DNA of 64,000 nt. It comes from Whitmania pigra. Taxonomy: Eukaryota > Annelida > Clitellata > Hirudinida > Haemopidae. Positions 12,507-35,737 of the stretch are shown here, in pieces. Where the stretch lies: NCBI GenBank assembly GCA_021613335.1, contig JAJTWR010000272.1:766001-830000 (forward strand). The letters are read 5' to 3'. Position numbers and translations under genes: made by a program. Position 1 is the stretch's first letter, and each line of letters starts with the position of its first letter. The notes beneath the pieces are model-generated. The model saw only the letters and a list, made by a program, of their open reading frames with translations, did not search any database and was not told where the DNA came from.

Positions 12507-13238
12507 TACCAACACACGTCCGGCTCGATAAAACAAACAACCCGCCCATTAACGGCGCTGCAGAATTTGTACTTCTTGCCCTTAGCCTCCGTTCTTAGAT
12601 CTTCATCAAATGTTGAGTTTTTGTAAAGTTTTAGTTCATTTATTTGCAATTTTGTGTACATGTAGTTCAATTTAATTTGTAGTTTTTTGTTCAATAAATG
12701 TCTTTAAATAGACAATTTGTCTTCTGTAAAATTGTGAGAATTTGCACTTAATGTTTAGGCAGCCGTTTCCAGTAACCCATTGAAGCAAACTTTACTTAAG
12801 CCCCATCAAATATTGGTTTTAGGCAGGTTTTTTTTTGAAAAACAGATAACTTTTAAGAAAATTGATTTAGCGATGAGCCACTGAAAATACAGTCCACTTG
12901 TCTATAAAATTCTATTGATTGTTAAATCTTAGGCTACTTTTAAAATTGGATTAAAAATTTGAATTAAAACTCAAATTAATATCCACTCACAGAGTAATTC
13001 TAAATTCAAGGTTTAGAAATATAATTTCCATAGTTATGGGAACTCTCAGCTCCATGGAAACACAATTGTTTAGGTACTCACATCTTTCTACAATGGTGCT
13101 GTTGACTTCTTTGTAGTTCACAGTTTGCCATGAATTTGCCATTTCTACCTGGGAACTCTTTTGACAGGAATGTTTGTGTTTGTTATTATTTAAAATATGA
13201 TTGACTTTTTTGATAAGGCACTTGCTGAAACGATCCAT
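12473..13238 (-). CDS. Possible two-exon small protein, antisense to the TfR-like 3' end, about 158 aa
   Basis: Exon 1 is 12991-13238, beginning with ATG (MDRFSKCLIKKVNHI) and ending at a good donor (CT|GTGAGT). Exon 2 is 12473-12701, after acceptor TTTAAAG. Phase is compatible and the total is 477 bases. The second half is Lys/Leu-rich and then forms a compact segment with GRVVCFIEPDVCWYQEK. Not recognised. Its stop lies 34 bases inside the plus-strand TfR-like last exon, so the two coding regions overlap tail to tail. Its start is 131 bases from the divergent EFHC2 start. The absence of stops over both exons and a workable intron support it; lack of homology does not. Confidence 0.45.
12693..12698 (+). 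promoter_or_regulatory. Candidate poly(A) signal for the TfR-like gene
   Basis: AATAAA 187 bases after the TfR-like stop. It lies inside exon 2 of the candidate antisense gene, so the two transcripts would overlap if both are real. Confidence 0.35.
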
Positions 13239-13368
13239 CTTTTCATTTTAAATTGGGTGAAATTACTCGGTCATTATTTTTTTCAATAATTTTCTCTAAT
13301 AGAGTTCTTAACTATCTATAATTAATTTGTACTAATAGTAGATCGAAATGCTTATCGACAACTGTTGA

Positions 13369-16300
13369 ATGAACCCAATTTTCTCCAAGGTCGGCAAAAC
13401 GGCTTTCCAAAGATCCCAAAAGTTTTTTTACAGCAACAACGTTCAGACTAATGTGTTCAACGACAAAGGAAAAACAATTGACTTCAGCGCTCTTCAGCCG
13501 AGTCACCACTTTTCCAACAAGTCAGCAGCTCCGTCTTGGGTCGTGTACGACAAACAAGTTCTCAGCTTTGACGCATTTTCCAGCGAAACTGTGACGGAAA
13601 GACCAGACGAGAGCCAAAGAGTTCACAGATGTAAAATCTATTACTTTCTGGAGAACGGGACAATGAAAATAACTGAGCCCAAAGAAGATAATTCTGGCAT
13701 GGAGCAAGGTTGTAATTTTAAAATATTGTTTTTTTTTGTTATTTGGGCCGAACTTACTTAATTAAAAAAGATAAGTTCAGTTTATATTCGTCATTAACAA
13801 AACTGAATTTTAGAATTAATTAATTTTCAATTCATACTGCATTTGCATTAATAGAACTATTTTACAGTAATATAAATATTTCTCGTAGAAATGAGTCTAC
13901 AATTTCATCTTACCGCTTCTCCATTTAATTCCAATCTCAGGCGTCTTGGTCAAAAGACACCACGTGAATAAACCGCCTCCGAACGAAGAAGATATTTACA
14001 CCGTCGATGATTTGAACATCGGAAACCAATTGATCATCTACGGCATCTGCTACACCCTGACAGACTGCGATGAATTTACAAAGAGATTTTTGAGGAGAAT
14101 TGGAGTCAAGTTGGGTGAACCGATGATGATGATGAGGTTGGGAGAGAAGGTAATCATACTGGTCCTTTTTGTGTGTGTGTGATTACACTTGTATTTACCG
14201 CTTATAACTTATATCGAAGTCGTATATTAGACAATCCTATGTTTTTGATGTTACTCTAACAAGGACATGGTAAAGATTCTAATAACAGTCGACTAATTAA
14301 ACAATTGTAATATTAATTAGTCAAGCGATTTTTAATTTAAAAAAAAGGCAAATAAATAAATCACACGCCAGTACTGTGAACAAAGTTCATAAAGACACCG
14401 TTTAAATTACCCACCAGACCACCACCACTAAGGACATAAAAACCATAGGACATAAAAATAAAGAATCGAAATTCTGGAAGTACGATGGTCAAGTATTGAA
14501 GTTCTCGTGTATCTGGGAGGATGAGGAAAATCAGGAAAAAAGGAAAATGATCCTTAAGTACCATCTAACAGATGACACCATTGAAATCACTGAGGTTGGT
14601 ACTGGTGCCATGTAATTATAACTAACATGCATTATTACCTAATCAAATAATTCTTACTACTTATTAGTGCCATGTAATTAACTTACATGCATTATTACCT
14701 AATCAAATAATTCTTACTACTATTAATATTACCACAATTCTTTAATAAATTTCAAGTTCTTACAATCTGAGAAAATAATCGCCTATTCAAATATTCAGGT
14801 GCATAAGCCTAATTCAGGAAGAGAAGGTGTAACGTTTCTGAACAGATGTAGACTGCCAAAGCAGAGGAAGTGTCTGGACATGCCTGGAAATTCCAATTCA
14901 AATCATTTGTTGCTGAACGTCTTTCAGAATAAAAACAAAACCAACAGATGCATGGTGGACAGCGCCCAGGTTAACGAGAACAAATTTCTAATTTTCTTTT
15001 TTTTGTTTTGTGTGTGTGCAGTGAATCGACTTTATTTGTTCGATTAAACAGTCAAACAATCAAATAAACATAATAAATTCCTGATTGTGATATAAAATTT
15101 ACTTAAGTAATACATACCTGCATTTGAATATCTGAATATTGTGCTTCATGAATAAAAACCTAGAGAATTCTCATTAACCATCTACAATAAACAAATTTCA
15201 TTAAGTTCGTAATTTTCAAATTGTTTTCACGAATAGATGGGCGATCCACTCGACTCTTACCTGGATTGCGACCTGAGGATAGGGTCCCTGATCAACGTCT
15301 TTGGCAGGAAGTTTTTGCTTTGTGACTGCGACGATTTCACGAAAGAATTTTACAGGAACAAATACGGGATCAGTGAGAGAACTTGACATTGTTTTGATTG
15401 ACGCGATTAACTTATGATTAACAGGAGATTAACAGTAGGAAATAGTAACACCATAGCCATTATTATCACTATTACCGTCCTAATCACCACCATAATTTGC
15501 TATCAGCAAACTTCACCCCTGTCGAATTGGATAAGAACCTGGAACCTTACCGTAAACTAGAGTTTCTGCCACCACCGTATAACGGATTCGGCAGCCACGA
15601 AGACACCCTCAACTCGTCGATTCAACTCCTACCACGACCACCCAGAAAAGACTTCATCAAGTTCCTGACCAACGATAGACAAGGCCTTGATGGCAACGTC
15701 CTCAGATATTCAGCCCAGATGCTGACAGATGATGAAGTCGATGGAAACAGGAGATTCATCCTGTCATTCTATCTGGTCGACGACACTTTGCAAATATACG
15801 AAGTTGTCGCCAAAAACTCAGGTCGATGTCGCAATGTTCAGATAGCACCTTTCAAGGCTGAGCTTTTAAATAATTTCTATATCCATTATTGGTTTCGTGA
15901 CGATTTAGGATTGGTTATTTTGATCTTCCAATACAATATTGTCAGTATAACTTCATACTAAATGGATTGTAACCAGTAGTTTGTAAGCCCTCATAACTGC
16001 GCTTGCTATAGACTTTGGCATTCGTTCTAACGACCCTATCTGACATCACAAATTTATGCGCCATTCCATAAATCATTCCAGGACTCGCGGGCGGCAGATA
16101 TCTTGAACGATGCAAGGTACCCAAACCAGAACAGGAGAAATGCCTCAGAAGTTTGCCAGAATATTACCAGAAAAACGACTTGACGATTGGAAAGCTTCTG
16201 GAAGTGAACGGACGCCATTTTGTGATAACTGGAGCAGACGAGTACACCATGAAGTTCATGGAGAAACATTGTAAAGAGGTCAGTTTCGATTTTATTTGGG

Positions 16301-17571
16301 AACTGTGGGAATTAATTGTGTAGACTTATCGCAGCTTGGTAAGTAGATGGAGAGTTACAAATGGCTCTAGAAACATCTCTTAAGTTGATTATTTAAAAAA
16401 AAATTTGTTACTAATTTAACTAATTTAATTATGACCATAATTAATCAAACATTATGGCAGTACTAACAACATAGATTTACTACTAAATACAATGTTTAAA
16501 AGAATTTTTGTTAATTTCAGTTTCCAGAATCAGACATCAATTCGATTCTTTTCAAAATATCATCATCGCTGACACTGGAGAAGATGCAACAGTGTGATTG
16601 GGACAGGATTCTATCAGAGGCGGAGTTACATCAGCTGTTGGACGATCTGACCAATCAGAATCTTTCTCTCCAAGAGATCCATTCCATTTCAAGGTCAGAG
16701 AGTTGCACTTGAACCCGATTTCCAATTGGCTTGACCTAAAATTGCTCAAACATTTCCTTCCCAGGCATTTGTTGAAGAAAGGGGAAAGAGTAGATTCCGA
16801 TTTTGGTGAGTTAATTTCTGAGGTTAGAAACCAATTGAAAGGAAATGGATTTCAAGAGTTCCATTCCATACTGGAGAATTGTTACCACTTCGACGTGAAC
16901 AAGTGAGCCGACAGGAATCGTAAAATTTATTCATTACCCGAGAATTACCCGAAAAATAGATTATAAAATTACTTTTAAGATTATCTGAACAAATGATTTA
17001 AAAAACATAGTTAGATAAATATGATAATCTTAAAATCTCAGATCAAAGCTTCTACCAGTGGCGAGGGTTGAAATGATCCTCAAAGCGATGAGACTACCCG
17101 TGGATGGCGAAGTATTGCGTCGTTTCTTGAGCACGTTAGTACAATTGGCTTATACTAGAAAATGTGTTATGCATTTTATTTAGTTAGTTACTTACTGGTT
17201 AATCAATTAGTTAGCACTCATATTTACTATTACTATTGTTATTCATTCTATGATAACCCTTTCACCATACGAATTGATGGTACTGCTATCGTGTCAGTTG
17301 CTACGAACCAATTTCTAGGAAATCAACAGAACGATTTACAATATTTTTATGTGAGACTTGTATAAAATAACAAATAAAACTCTGAGATCTTACTGTTTCC
17401 AGAATCGGTTCAGGAGAAGATGGATCGATCAACTACGAGAAGGTGGTGGACTCTTTGAACTGGAAAGGTGCGTCGTTTTGCCACGCAAAGTCCACGAAGG
17501 AGCAGGAAAAGAATGGGAAATTGGATGCGATCATGCTGAGGACATTTTTGGCAAATCTTTTACGAGAATGA
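13369..17571 (+). CDS. EFHC2: EFHC2-type axonemal protein with three DM10 domains, about 705 aa
   Basis: EFHC1/EFHC2 (Rib72-related) proteins are microtubule inner proteins of motile cilia doublets. Exons: 13369-13708, 13941-14149, 14418-14594, 14799-14969, 15237-15372, 15507-15821, 16082-16278, 16521-16693, 16765-16902, 17042-17134, 17403-17571, total 2118 bases with matching phases. The N-terminus has the family's K-T-A-F-x-R-S-Q signature. DM10 domain 1 (about 60-165) includes WVVYDKQVLSFDAF and PPPNEEDIYTVDD. DM10 domain 2 lies at about 205-345. PPYNGFGSHED starts DM10 domain 3 (to about 510), which contains AGGRYLERCKVPKP and ADEYTMKFME. The C-terminal EF-hand-like region ends with INYEKVVDSLNWKG. 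The PPYNGFG-S-x-E-D stretch and the NW-K ending are closer to EFHC2 than EFHC1. No splice is needed after the last acceptor; the frame runs to TGA at 17569-17571. Confidence 0.94.
14605..14724. repeat. 60-bp direct tandem duplication in an EFHC2 intron
   Basis: Two near-identical 60-bp copies containing gtgccatgtaatta and catgcattattacctaatc lie side by side in the intron after the exon ending at 14594. The copies differ by a few bases. Confidence 0.85.
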
Positions 17572-18003
17572 AGCAAAATGACATGTTTGACTTTTAAGTA
17601 TTTAGCTGATATTATTTCAGGAGGTTTAGAGTTTGATCGGAATATTCAATGTATAATGTTTAAATTTTAAACAGTGCTTACTGAAATGCACTTTTATTGA
17701 GCCAACTAAGCTGTTGTTATAAAATCGACTTAGTGTTTACATTCTGTTCTCAGCTTTTAATTTATTTCACAAATTACATGATGGCAAATATTTTGATTAA
17801 ATTTAAATTTTAAATGTAACATTAAAATCAGTTCACTTTAAACTTTCAACTAAAACATAACATGCCTTCGTCATTCGAATTCCACGAGAGTTTATCATTG
17901 GACCAATATTCGATGACGTCATAAGAATTAAACAACTTCGCGTCTTGTTGCCTCAGGCCTGAAAATGGCCGGTTTTTTGAAACTACCCTGAAATTAAAAA
18001 ACA
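17572..18003. other. Intergenic region, EFHC2 to WSC receptor
   Basis: 432 AT-rich bases between tandem plus-strand genes. No open frame or RNA gene could be supported. Confidence 0.5.
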
Positions 18004-23256
<5,253 letters not shown>

Positions 23257-23967
23257 CAATTAGAGTATTATAACTTTTAGAGAAAGTTTCCTAACCTTGT
23301 GAAAAACAGCGATCGAACACGATGAGTAAATTTAGGTTCACTAGCAAATAGCAGCGAGAACAACTTCAGATCATGGCCGAGGTAATGATTTCCGACGAAA
23401 AGTTACATCATTTTAACGAATTCTTATATTTTTATATTTTATAATTATTTTTATATTCTATATTTATATTTATACTTACAACTAAAAAATCAAACGGAGT
23501 CACTGAATTTCAAGACGAGAAAATAAATAATTTTATTCGAATAAAATTGCATTTCCATCGACTGATTTATACCTCGTTGGTTCTTAACGTGACAATCCTG
23601 TAAGTTAAAGAAGCCATTTTGATTAAAAATGATCCGAAACGATAAAATTCAACACGTGTTTATCCAGTGAATCATTCATAACATCTCAAACAGAAATAAT
23701 TAATTATTGAAAAAACTTGAGATATTAATATAATGCGAATAAATAATAATATGTCATTATTATTGTTTATCAGAAAAATTAACTTACATTCCATCTCGCT
23801 GGCCATGTACACCGCCAGCCGACCTATAGAGTTTCTATTAATAGGATAAGCGTTTTCCTGTTGGCATTAGACTAGGTTAAGATTATTGGATGCCGTTAGT
23901 CATGTCATAAAACATTACTTAGCTAAAGTTACTAAAGCTAGGTTTGTACAGTCAATCATAAATCGTT
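23257..23967. other. Intergenic region
   Basis: 711 AT-rich bases between tandem plus-strand genes; no coding frame, RNA gene or clear regulatory motif was seen. Confidence 0.45.
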
Positions 23968-29348
<5,381 letters not shown>

Positions 29349-30553
29349 CAAATTGGAGTAGATTTTCTTTGTCTTTGGCTGTGGTAAGAAAGACATTGTG
29401 GATCGGTGTGAAATTTTGTGAATTTAAGTTTTCAAACAAAAACTTTAAATTATGTCGTCTGTCAATAGCTTTGGATTTTTGTAAACTTTGAATTTTGTCT
29501 TTTAAATAAGGCGGGAGAAAAATTAGGAAAGCGTTCAAGAAATTAGGTTCAAAATAACCATTGTTAAGTCACCGTGCAAAAATTGACGATTTAAAGTTGA
29601 AAATAATATCATTTAGAAATTAAAAAGTTACATTGAAATTTTTGTCTGGAATCGATACCAATGATTCTTTTAAATGTCAACAATTTCTATATTAGACTAA
29701 TATGCGTGCTAAAACTTTTTTTTTAATTTTGAATTTACAACAACATATTGAACTCTGTGAATTGCTATGCAAAAGCTTTGTAGTCGCAATCTGTTCGCCT
29801 TTAATGTTGACCTCCGAAATTATTGGATGCTCTAGTCAAGTACTTTAACGTCATTCAAATGTCAAATGACTTCTCATCACAGGGTTATCAAGTCAGTCTT
29901 GAATTGCATGTGATTCCATTCGGAAATTCCAATTCGGGAACGATTGTTTTATATTCCATCTGTTTCGTTTCAATGAAATTCTTAATTTCCGATTTAATGA
30001 AAACATTTGCATGATAATTATTCTGACACGATTTTTTGTTATAAAGTTATCAATACTTATGCATTTATCCAAATCCAGGAATTTCAAGTCTTCATCTAAT
30101 CTTTCGAAAAGTTATACGGGCTTTATCATCGATGACTGAGTGAAGCATTTCTTTACCAGCCCAATAGAGAATATAACTTTTGTGACGACGATGTTATATC
30201 ATAAAATTTAATAATTTTTATGTCCAGTCAAGCCAATCTTGTCTATGTTGTTTTTTCCTTTCAACAGTTTGATCATGTGGGATTAAAATTGATACGAAGT
30301 AAGTAGAAAACAAAGTATGGAAAGCTATTAAAATATAAATAATAGAAACCATGGCTGAGGATTTAAAGTAAATGTTATTTATCTGGCATTATCTGTCTTA
30401 TCTTATTGAGGCTTTTTATTACAAGTATAAATTAAATTGCCAAGTAGGATTTTATTCATTAACATTCATGTCAATTGTCCACATCTTCCTCAGAAAACTC
30501 ATGCTAACTGAATGCATCAATAGAACACTTTTTCTCACGCGAGAGCTTTAAAA
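29349..30553. other. Convergent intergenic region
   Basis: 1.2 kb of AT-rich DNA between two genes converging tail to tail. It should hold both 3' untranslated regions. Short frames on either strand lack splice or homology support. Confidence 0.5.
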
Positions 30554-33500
30554 CTAACATAAGTTGTTAATGGTCATGTAAAGTGCCTCTTCAGTAACCT
30601 AAAAAAAAAATAATGTAAAATTACTATGATTTTACGGCAGTCACTAACTGAACTATTACTAAATAATTTTGATTTTTATTAATTTTTTATTATTTCAATT
30701 CAATTTTGAATCAACTAACCTTGTCATTTTGTTTGCCTTTCAAAAGCAAGATTAGATTCTTCATGTGGGACTCACTCTGATATGACTGGATTAAAAAAGG
30801 ACTAAAAAAAGAGTAAATTAGCATAAGTTTATTGTATTTTGATTTTAATATTATGCTAATCAGCAAACCATTTCATGAGTAAGAATGGAATCCACCAATC
30901 AACTCTGCCCCTCTTTGAAGGATCCGTTATGAACTCATTAATACGCATCTTAATTGGAGAGTTATTTGGCCTGAATATTTCAGTTACAAATCGTTGATTG
31001 ACATCTTTAAGCTGAAATAAAACTTGAATAAGTTATTAATATTTAACAAAATATTACAATGCATTCATTACTTACATCTTCTACAACATCTAACGTCAAC
31101 CATGTCTCATGTAATATTTCCAGTAATTGCAGACCTTTTGTAAATTTGTGATAAAAAGACTCCTTTTCCCCATCATAAAGAGTCTTTCGCGAAATATCAC
31201 TATCATCAACATCAGAATTTAAACCTTCAAAGTATTTCTTAACAAACTCCACAGTTTCCTCTTTAAAAGTGAGATAAGCTGAACAGTTATTGCTCTTTGA
31301 GAGATATGGAACGCTGATGTTCTTGTCGTTGTTGTTGTTGTTGTTGTTGTTGTGTCTTTGCAATTTCATTAGGTATATGGAAGGGTATTTATCGAGGCCC
31401 TGCATTCAGATAAGTAAGCGTTTAATGACATAATAAATATAAAATTATTTCTCTTACAATAGAAAACTTGGCGAGACATAAATTTACAAATTTTGGCTTA
31501 CTTTAAAGAGATGTAATATGCCGGCAACTATGAGTTTAGAGTATTTGGTGACTTTATTTATGCATTCCTTACGAATAGTTGAGTCCCAAGGGCGGTACGC
31601 ATAGCGTGCACTCATTCCTCTAATAAAATCTTGGATCCTCTGCATTTTCTCTTCTTCATTGTCTCTTGCTGATGAGAAGTAGTTGTGCAAGTGGTTTATA
31701 TAAAAGCTGATGCCGCTTTCGTTCTCCTTATTCAGGTAGTGTAGCAGAAGTACAATAAACTTCCAATCGTAATGAATCTGTTCAACGAATTTCGTTGCAA
31801 GTAACTTTTGTATTCATAATGTATTTATAGAAACTATTATTGGAGTAATTAAAGTATGACCGAAAAACGGATTGGCAAATGTTTGTAACAAGATAGCAAA
31901 GTAGTGTGGATGTAGTGTACATGAAATGATAATGTATGTGATGATTAAAATAACATGTGGATATATTTTGATCATGGATTTTTTTAATATTTGCTCTGTA
32001 TACCTTCTTTTCAAATGTATACAATTCGAAGAAATTCGTCACACCCGGTAGATGTTGGTCTAATTTTACAACTATCGATATGGCTTCAGCTAGAAAATTT
32101 GTAATATTATTTTCCGTATTTTTTATTTATATTATATCCGTTGCTGCTCGGCTACTAGCTAATTCAATATTGATTAAGTAATAAATTGTCCTCACTTTGT
32201 CCTGACAACCATAACGCCCTTCTCATTTCGTGTATGTTACCAAAGTCTGAATTTAGTTGAAAATGTGGCAGACGCATTGGAGCCATGAATTCTGAAATAT
32301 TAATTGATTGTAACAGCAAAATATTACTGAGTCTCACAAGAAATAATCATCAAGTAAAAATATGTCATTAATACATTAAATTATTATTATATTAATTAAT
32401 TAATTTAGTACAGAAGGGCAGGTTCGACGATACAAATTTTTGCTACAAAATATTTAAATGCAAATATAAAATAAATATACTGATGATTTATTTAGATTTG
32501 CACTTAATTAACACCTACTTGCTGCGCGGTAGCAGCCACCGATATAAGAAGCTGACATGTACTTTTCAATCCATTCCACTCCCCATAGTTTGGAAGAAAG
32601 GATTTTGAGGACTTTCAGATATCGTTCCGCAGAAATATCAAACTTCGACGCATTCTTAACTAGAAAAATATTTAAATAGCAATTACTATGTAATTAATTA
32701 TTTTGTAACGTTATTATTATTATTGTTATTATTATTATTAACGAATAATTTATTTGCCTGAGATTAAGTACAAAGAATTAATTTAATCTTTTCGTACCAA
32801 AAGCTCTCCATATCCCTCTCGAATACGTGCCGGTCAAAGTTTCAACTGATGCGAGTTCAAGAAACTAAAGGAAAACCATCTCCACAACACGGCTAAATTT
32901 ATTTTTCTGAAGTCAAGATTATCTGGGTTTTTAACTCAGTCGAATCCACAAGCAGTGATTATAAACAGTGTTATATTACCTCACCGACGAAGATTATTAG
33001 AATGTCTTCAAAACATTTCCTTACCAGGTAATTGATAATTTCCTTCGAAGTTAAATCTGTCAAAGTAGTTCAGATATATTTTTTTAAATTATAATATTAT
33101 AATTCTTGAATTTTATTATTATAACTCAGTATTTAACTTCTCGAATTATATTATATTATAATATTATGTTAAGAAAATGTTGGAGCTCAAATAAGTTAGA
33201 AGGAAACCAACTTGTTCCCGCCACATCACCCCTGTCATCTTCTTCGTAGATGATGTCATCAATATAAAAGAGTGTGGGGTCTGATACTTTAGGGAGAAGG
33301 GAACTGAAAAAACAACAATAATAAATAATAAATAGCTTTTTCAATGCTAGTACATCCTATGTTTTAACAAGTTATCTACTCAAAATTGTACAAACCTTAT
33401 ACGTGTTGCAAGTTGGTTCAAGCTAATCATTTCTGCAGCTGTTAACTGTTTCACAAATTTCTTTTCAATAAAACTATACTGAAATATAAACATAGCACAT

Positions 33501-33679
33501 TACGGAATAAATCCCAATAATTTAAAGATTTGTTTTTAAAATATTTCCTTACATTTCCAACTGCCAACTTTAATAATTGAAAATGCAAATTAATTGCTTC
33601 TGGCGAATAAAAACAAACTACAATTCATAATCAAACCACAGAAAATTATGTTTCGTTTAAGCTCACCCTCCATGCTCAT
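30554..33679 (-). CDS. Unrecognised mainly helical protein, 14 exons, about 517 aa
   Basis: Exons: 33667-33679, 33553-33599, 33396-33478, 33230-33303, 32980-33056, 32798-32864, 32519-32659, 32196-32291, 32004-32089, 31502-31777, 31076-31399, 30869-31011, 30720-30801, 30554-30598. All phases match and the sum is 1554 bases, so the model is strong. The start is a 13-base exon (MSME). The protein looks all-alpha and soluble: FVKQLTAAEMISLNQLATRI, IINYLVRKCFEDILIIF, YLKVLKILSSKLWGVEW and YDWKFIVLLLHYLNKENES suggest a helical-repeat or armadillo-like scaffold. An eight-residue Asn run encoded by (AAC)n interrupts the exon at 31076-31399. No signal peptide or membrane segment. I cannot name a family and do not propose a function. 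Confidence 0.75.
31325..31353. repeat. (GTT/AAC)n microsatellite inside coding sequence
   Basis: A trinucleotide run that encodes consecutive Asn residues on the minus strand within the exon 31076-31399 of the unrecognised helical protein. The reading frame stays open on both sides. Confidence 0.85.
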
Positions 33680-34764
33680 GTCTTCGTTTCACAATCTGCG
33701 CAAATAAAATAAATTATTTATTCTCCCGATAGACGTATTTGGTACAAATACTAACTCGTAAATTATTATTAGGTCAAGTTTATTGCAAACCAAAGATAAT
33801 AATTAAAGGAAAATAATAATTGTATGGTTCATTATTAAAAACTTACTTATTGGCTTGAAAATTATAAAATTATAATTACATAATGACTTTTTTTTTATCA
33901 CCCCATTTCCCCCAAGGACGGATTTAGGAGAATTTGAAAAATATAAGAAAAACTAAGTAAATATATTAAAAAATAAAAATTAATAAAAACATTAAATTAC
34001 AATTTTTTTTAATTTTAAAGTTTATCTCAATAATTTCCCACTTTCGACGAAAACTTTAGTAGCTGTATCATCTCCCTTAAATGTATGTGTGTCTGATTGT
34101 CAAAAAATCAACGTCAGTTTATTTTATTAAGGCGCAAAGTACTTTTTAATTTTGATATTTTGTAAAGCAATATTAGCTCTATGGAAAAAATAATTTTTAA
34201 AAATTTTGACCACCCTTACGGGATAAATAACACCAAAGATTACGACATTTTGGATTTAAAAGCATATAATACAAAAACTAATTCTGATGAAATTTATCAA
34301 ATATTTAGACTAATAGCATAAACAAATTTACAAAATAGTATTGATTAAATAGGCTTAGTTTTTAAAATATTTAATTTCAAAAATTGTAGTTTTTACGAAA
34401 ATATCTCATTTTCTGAGCTGCATTCCTCTAAAACCATGAATCACAAAATATTAAAATTGATATTATTTAATAGGTTAAAGTTAGGCAAACAAATCTTCAA
34501 AATATCGTTGCTCTATCTCATAACATTAATTAGTTATGACACATTATGTATGGCCGATTTTCGAAAAAATCAAAATTTCAAAAAAGGATGACCATGTAAA
34601 AATGAAAGTATTTGTGTTTACCTTTATATAGACCACTGTTTGTTGTATCAAATTATAAAATTTTTTGAAATACTTTGGAGGGTAAAATTTTCAAAATTGC
34701 TTGAGTTCATTTGATCTGACCCACAGCATCAGAAATTACACATTTATTCCAAATTTGGTTCTGA

Positions 34765-35040
34765 TTAGTCCAATGTTTCAAAATTTATGCAACAGTTAAG
34801 GGGTGTTTGTAACCTTTTTACACGCACTGTAACACTTTTCTTAAGATGCAACTTCCAAGCTAACCGGGCATTAGTTATGTGAGATTCTATAATGGAAACG
34901 TCTGACTGTTGGCACTTTTTCTGTTTGATTTCCAGGAGTTTAAAAAGCACACGTTGGGTCTGATATAGTGTCGAAGGAGGGTCAACAGAAGGATATCCTT
35001 CTCCATATGGAGTCAGCAATTTGGACGAGATACTGCTCAG
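34765..35040 (-). other. Possible isolated exon or element fragment
   Basis: An open minus-strand stretch reading SKLLTPYGEGYPSVDPPS and LYQTQRVLFKLLEIKQKK, with codon composition more like coding DNA than its surroundings. An acceptor-like CTCCAAACTGAGCAG lies just upstream and a donor-like ACA|GTGCGT near 34825. About 130 bases upstream, a second short frame contains DDNYCKEISDILCGVWLSEK. Neither is recognised. They could be exons of an unmapped gene, a decayed gene or transposon debris. Confidence 0.3.
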
Positions 35041-35530
35041 TTTGGAGAAACTTAAATGACATTCAGTCTGCTAAACCTTAAAACAAAAATAGCAGTCGCT
35101 GTTGGTGTTCGACTTATGTCAAAATTATCATTTCCATCATTTTATAAAACTGATAAACCAGACAAACTGACATCCTTTTCACTTAGCCATACACCGCACA
35201 AAATATCAGAAATTTCTTTGCAGTAATTGTCGTCAAAAAATATTGTAAGAAACTCTATTATAATGTGACATTTACAATTTGTAAAAATAAAAAATTTGAA
35301 ATCATTTTCTGGCTACGGCCCTCGATTAAAAATGCTTCTAGGGAACTACGTTAAAAAATGAACCTTTGTATGTAGCAAGAAATGGTTTATTCTACTTACA
35401 CTTACAATTACATTTTTATGGCTTTCAAGTTAAACATCGTGATAATTATATTCAAAAAACATCTTTTCTTGCACAACCTTTTCGCTATCGGTCGCATTTT
35501 CATCAGTAACGGTCGATATGTTAAAATGTT

Positions 35531-35737
35531 TTTCCAGAGTTGAATAATGAAGATGTAACATTACTCTCTATATCTCTATTGCAAATTAATTTTAAACCAA
35601 CAATATTGCAAAAACAGAGAGATTATCTCTATGAGTATTTGCTTTTCCCCCAGTACGACAGGACATCAAGAAACGTCAAAGATTTCCTTTCTATGCTCGT
35701 CGATACCTTGTTCTCGAAAGTAACTCGTCGAGAATAA
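35531..35737 (+). other. Possible terminal exon or gene remnant
   Basis: After an acceptor-like TTTTTCCAG, an open frame of about 66 codons (LLSISLLQINFKPTILQKQR and FLSMLVDTLFSKVTRRE) ends in TAA at 35735-35737. No upstream partner exon could be found on the plus strand, and no family is recognised. Confidence 0.3.
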
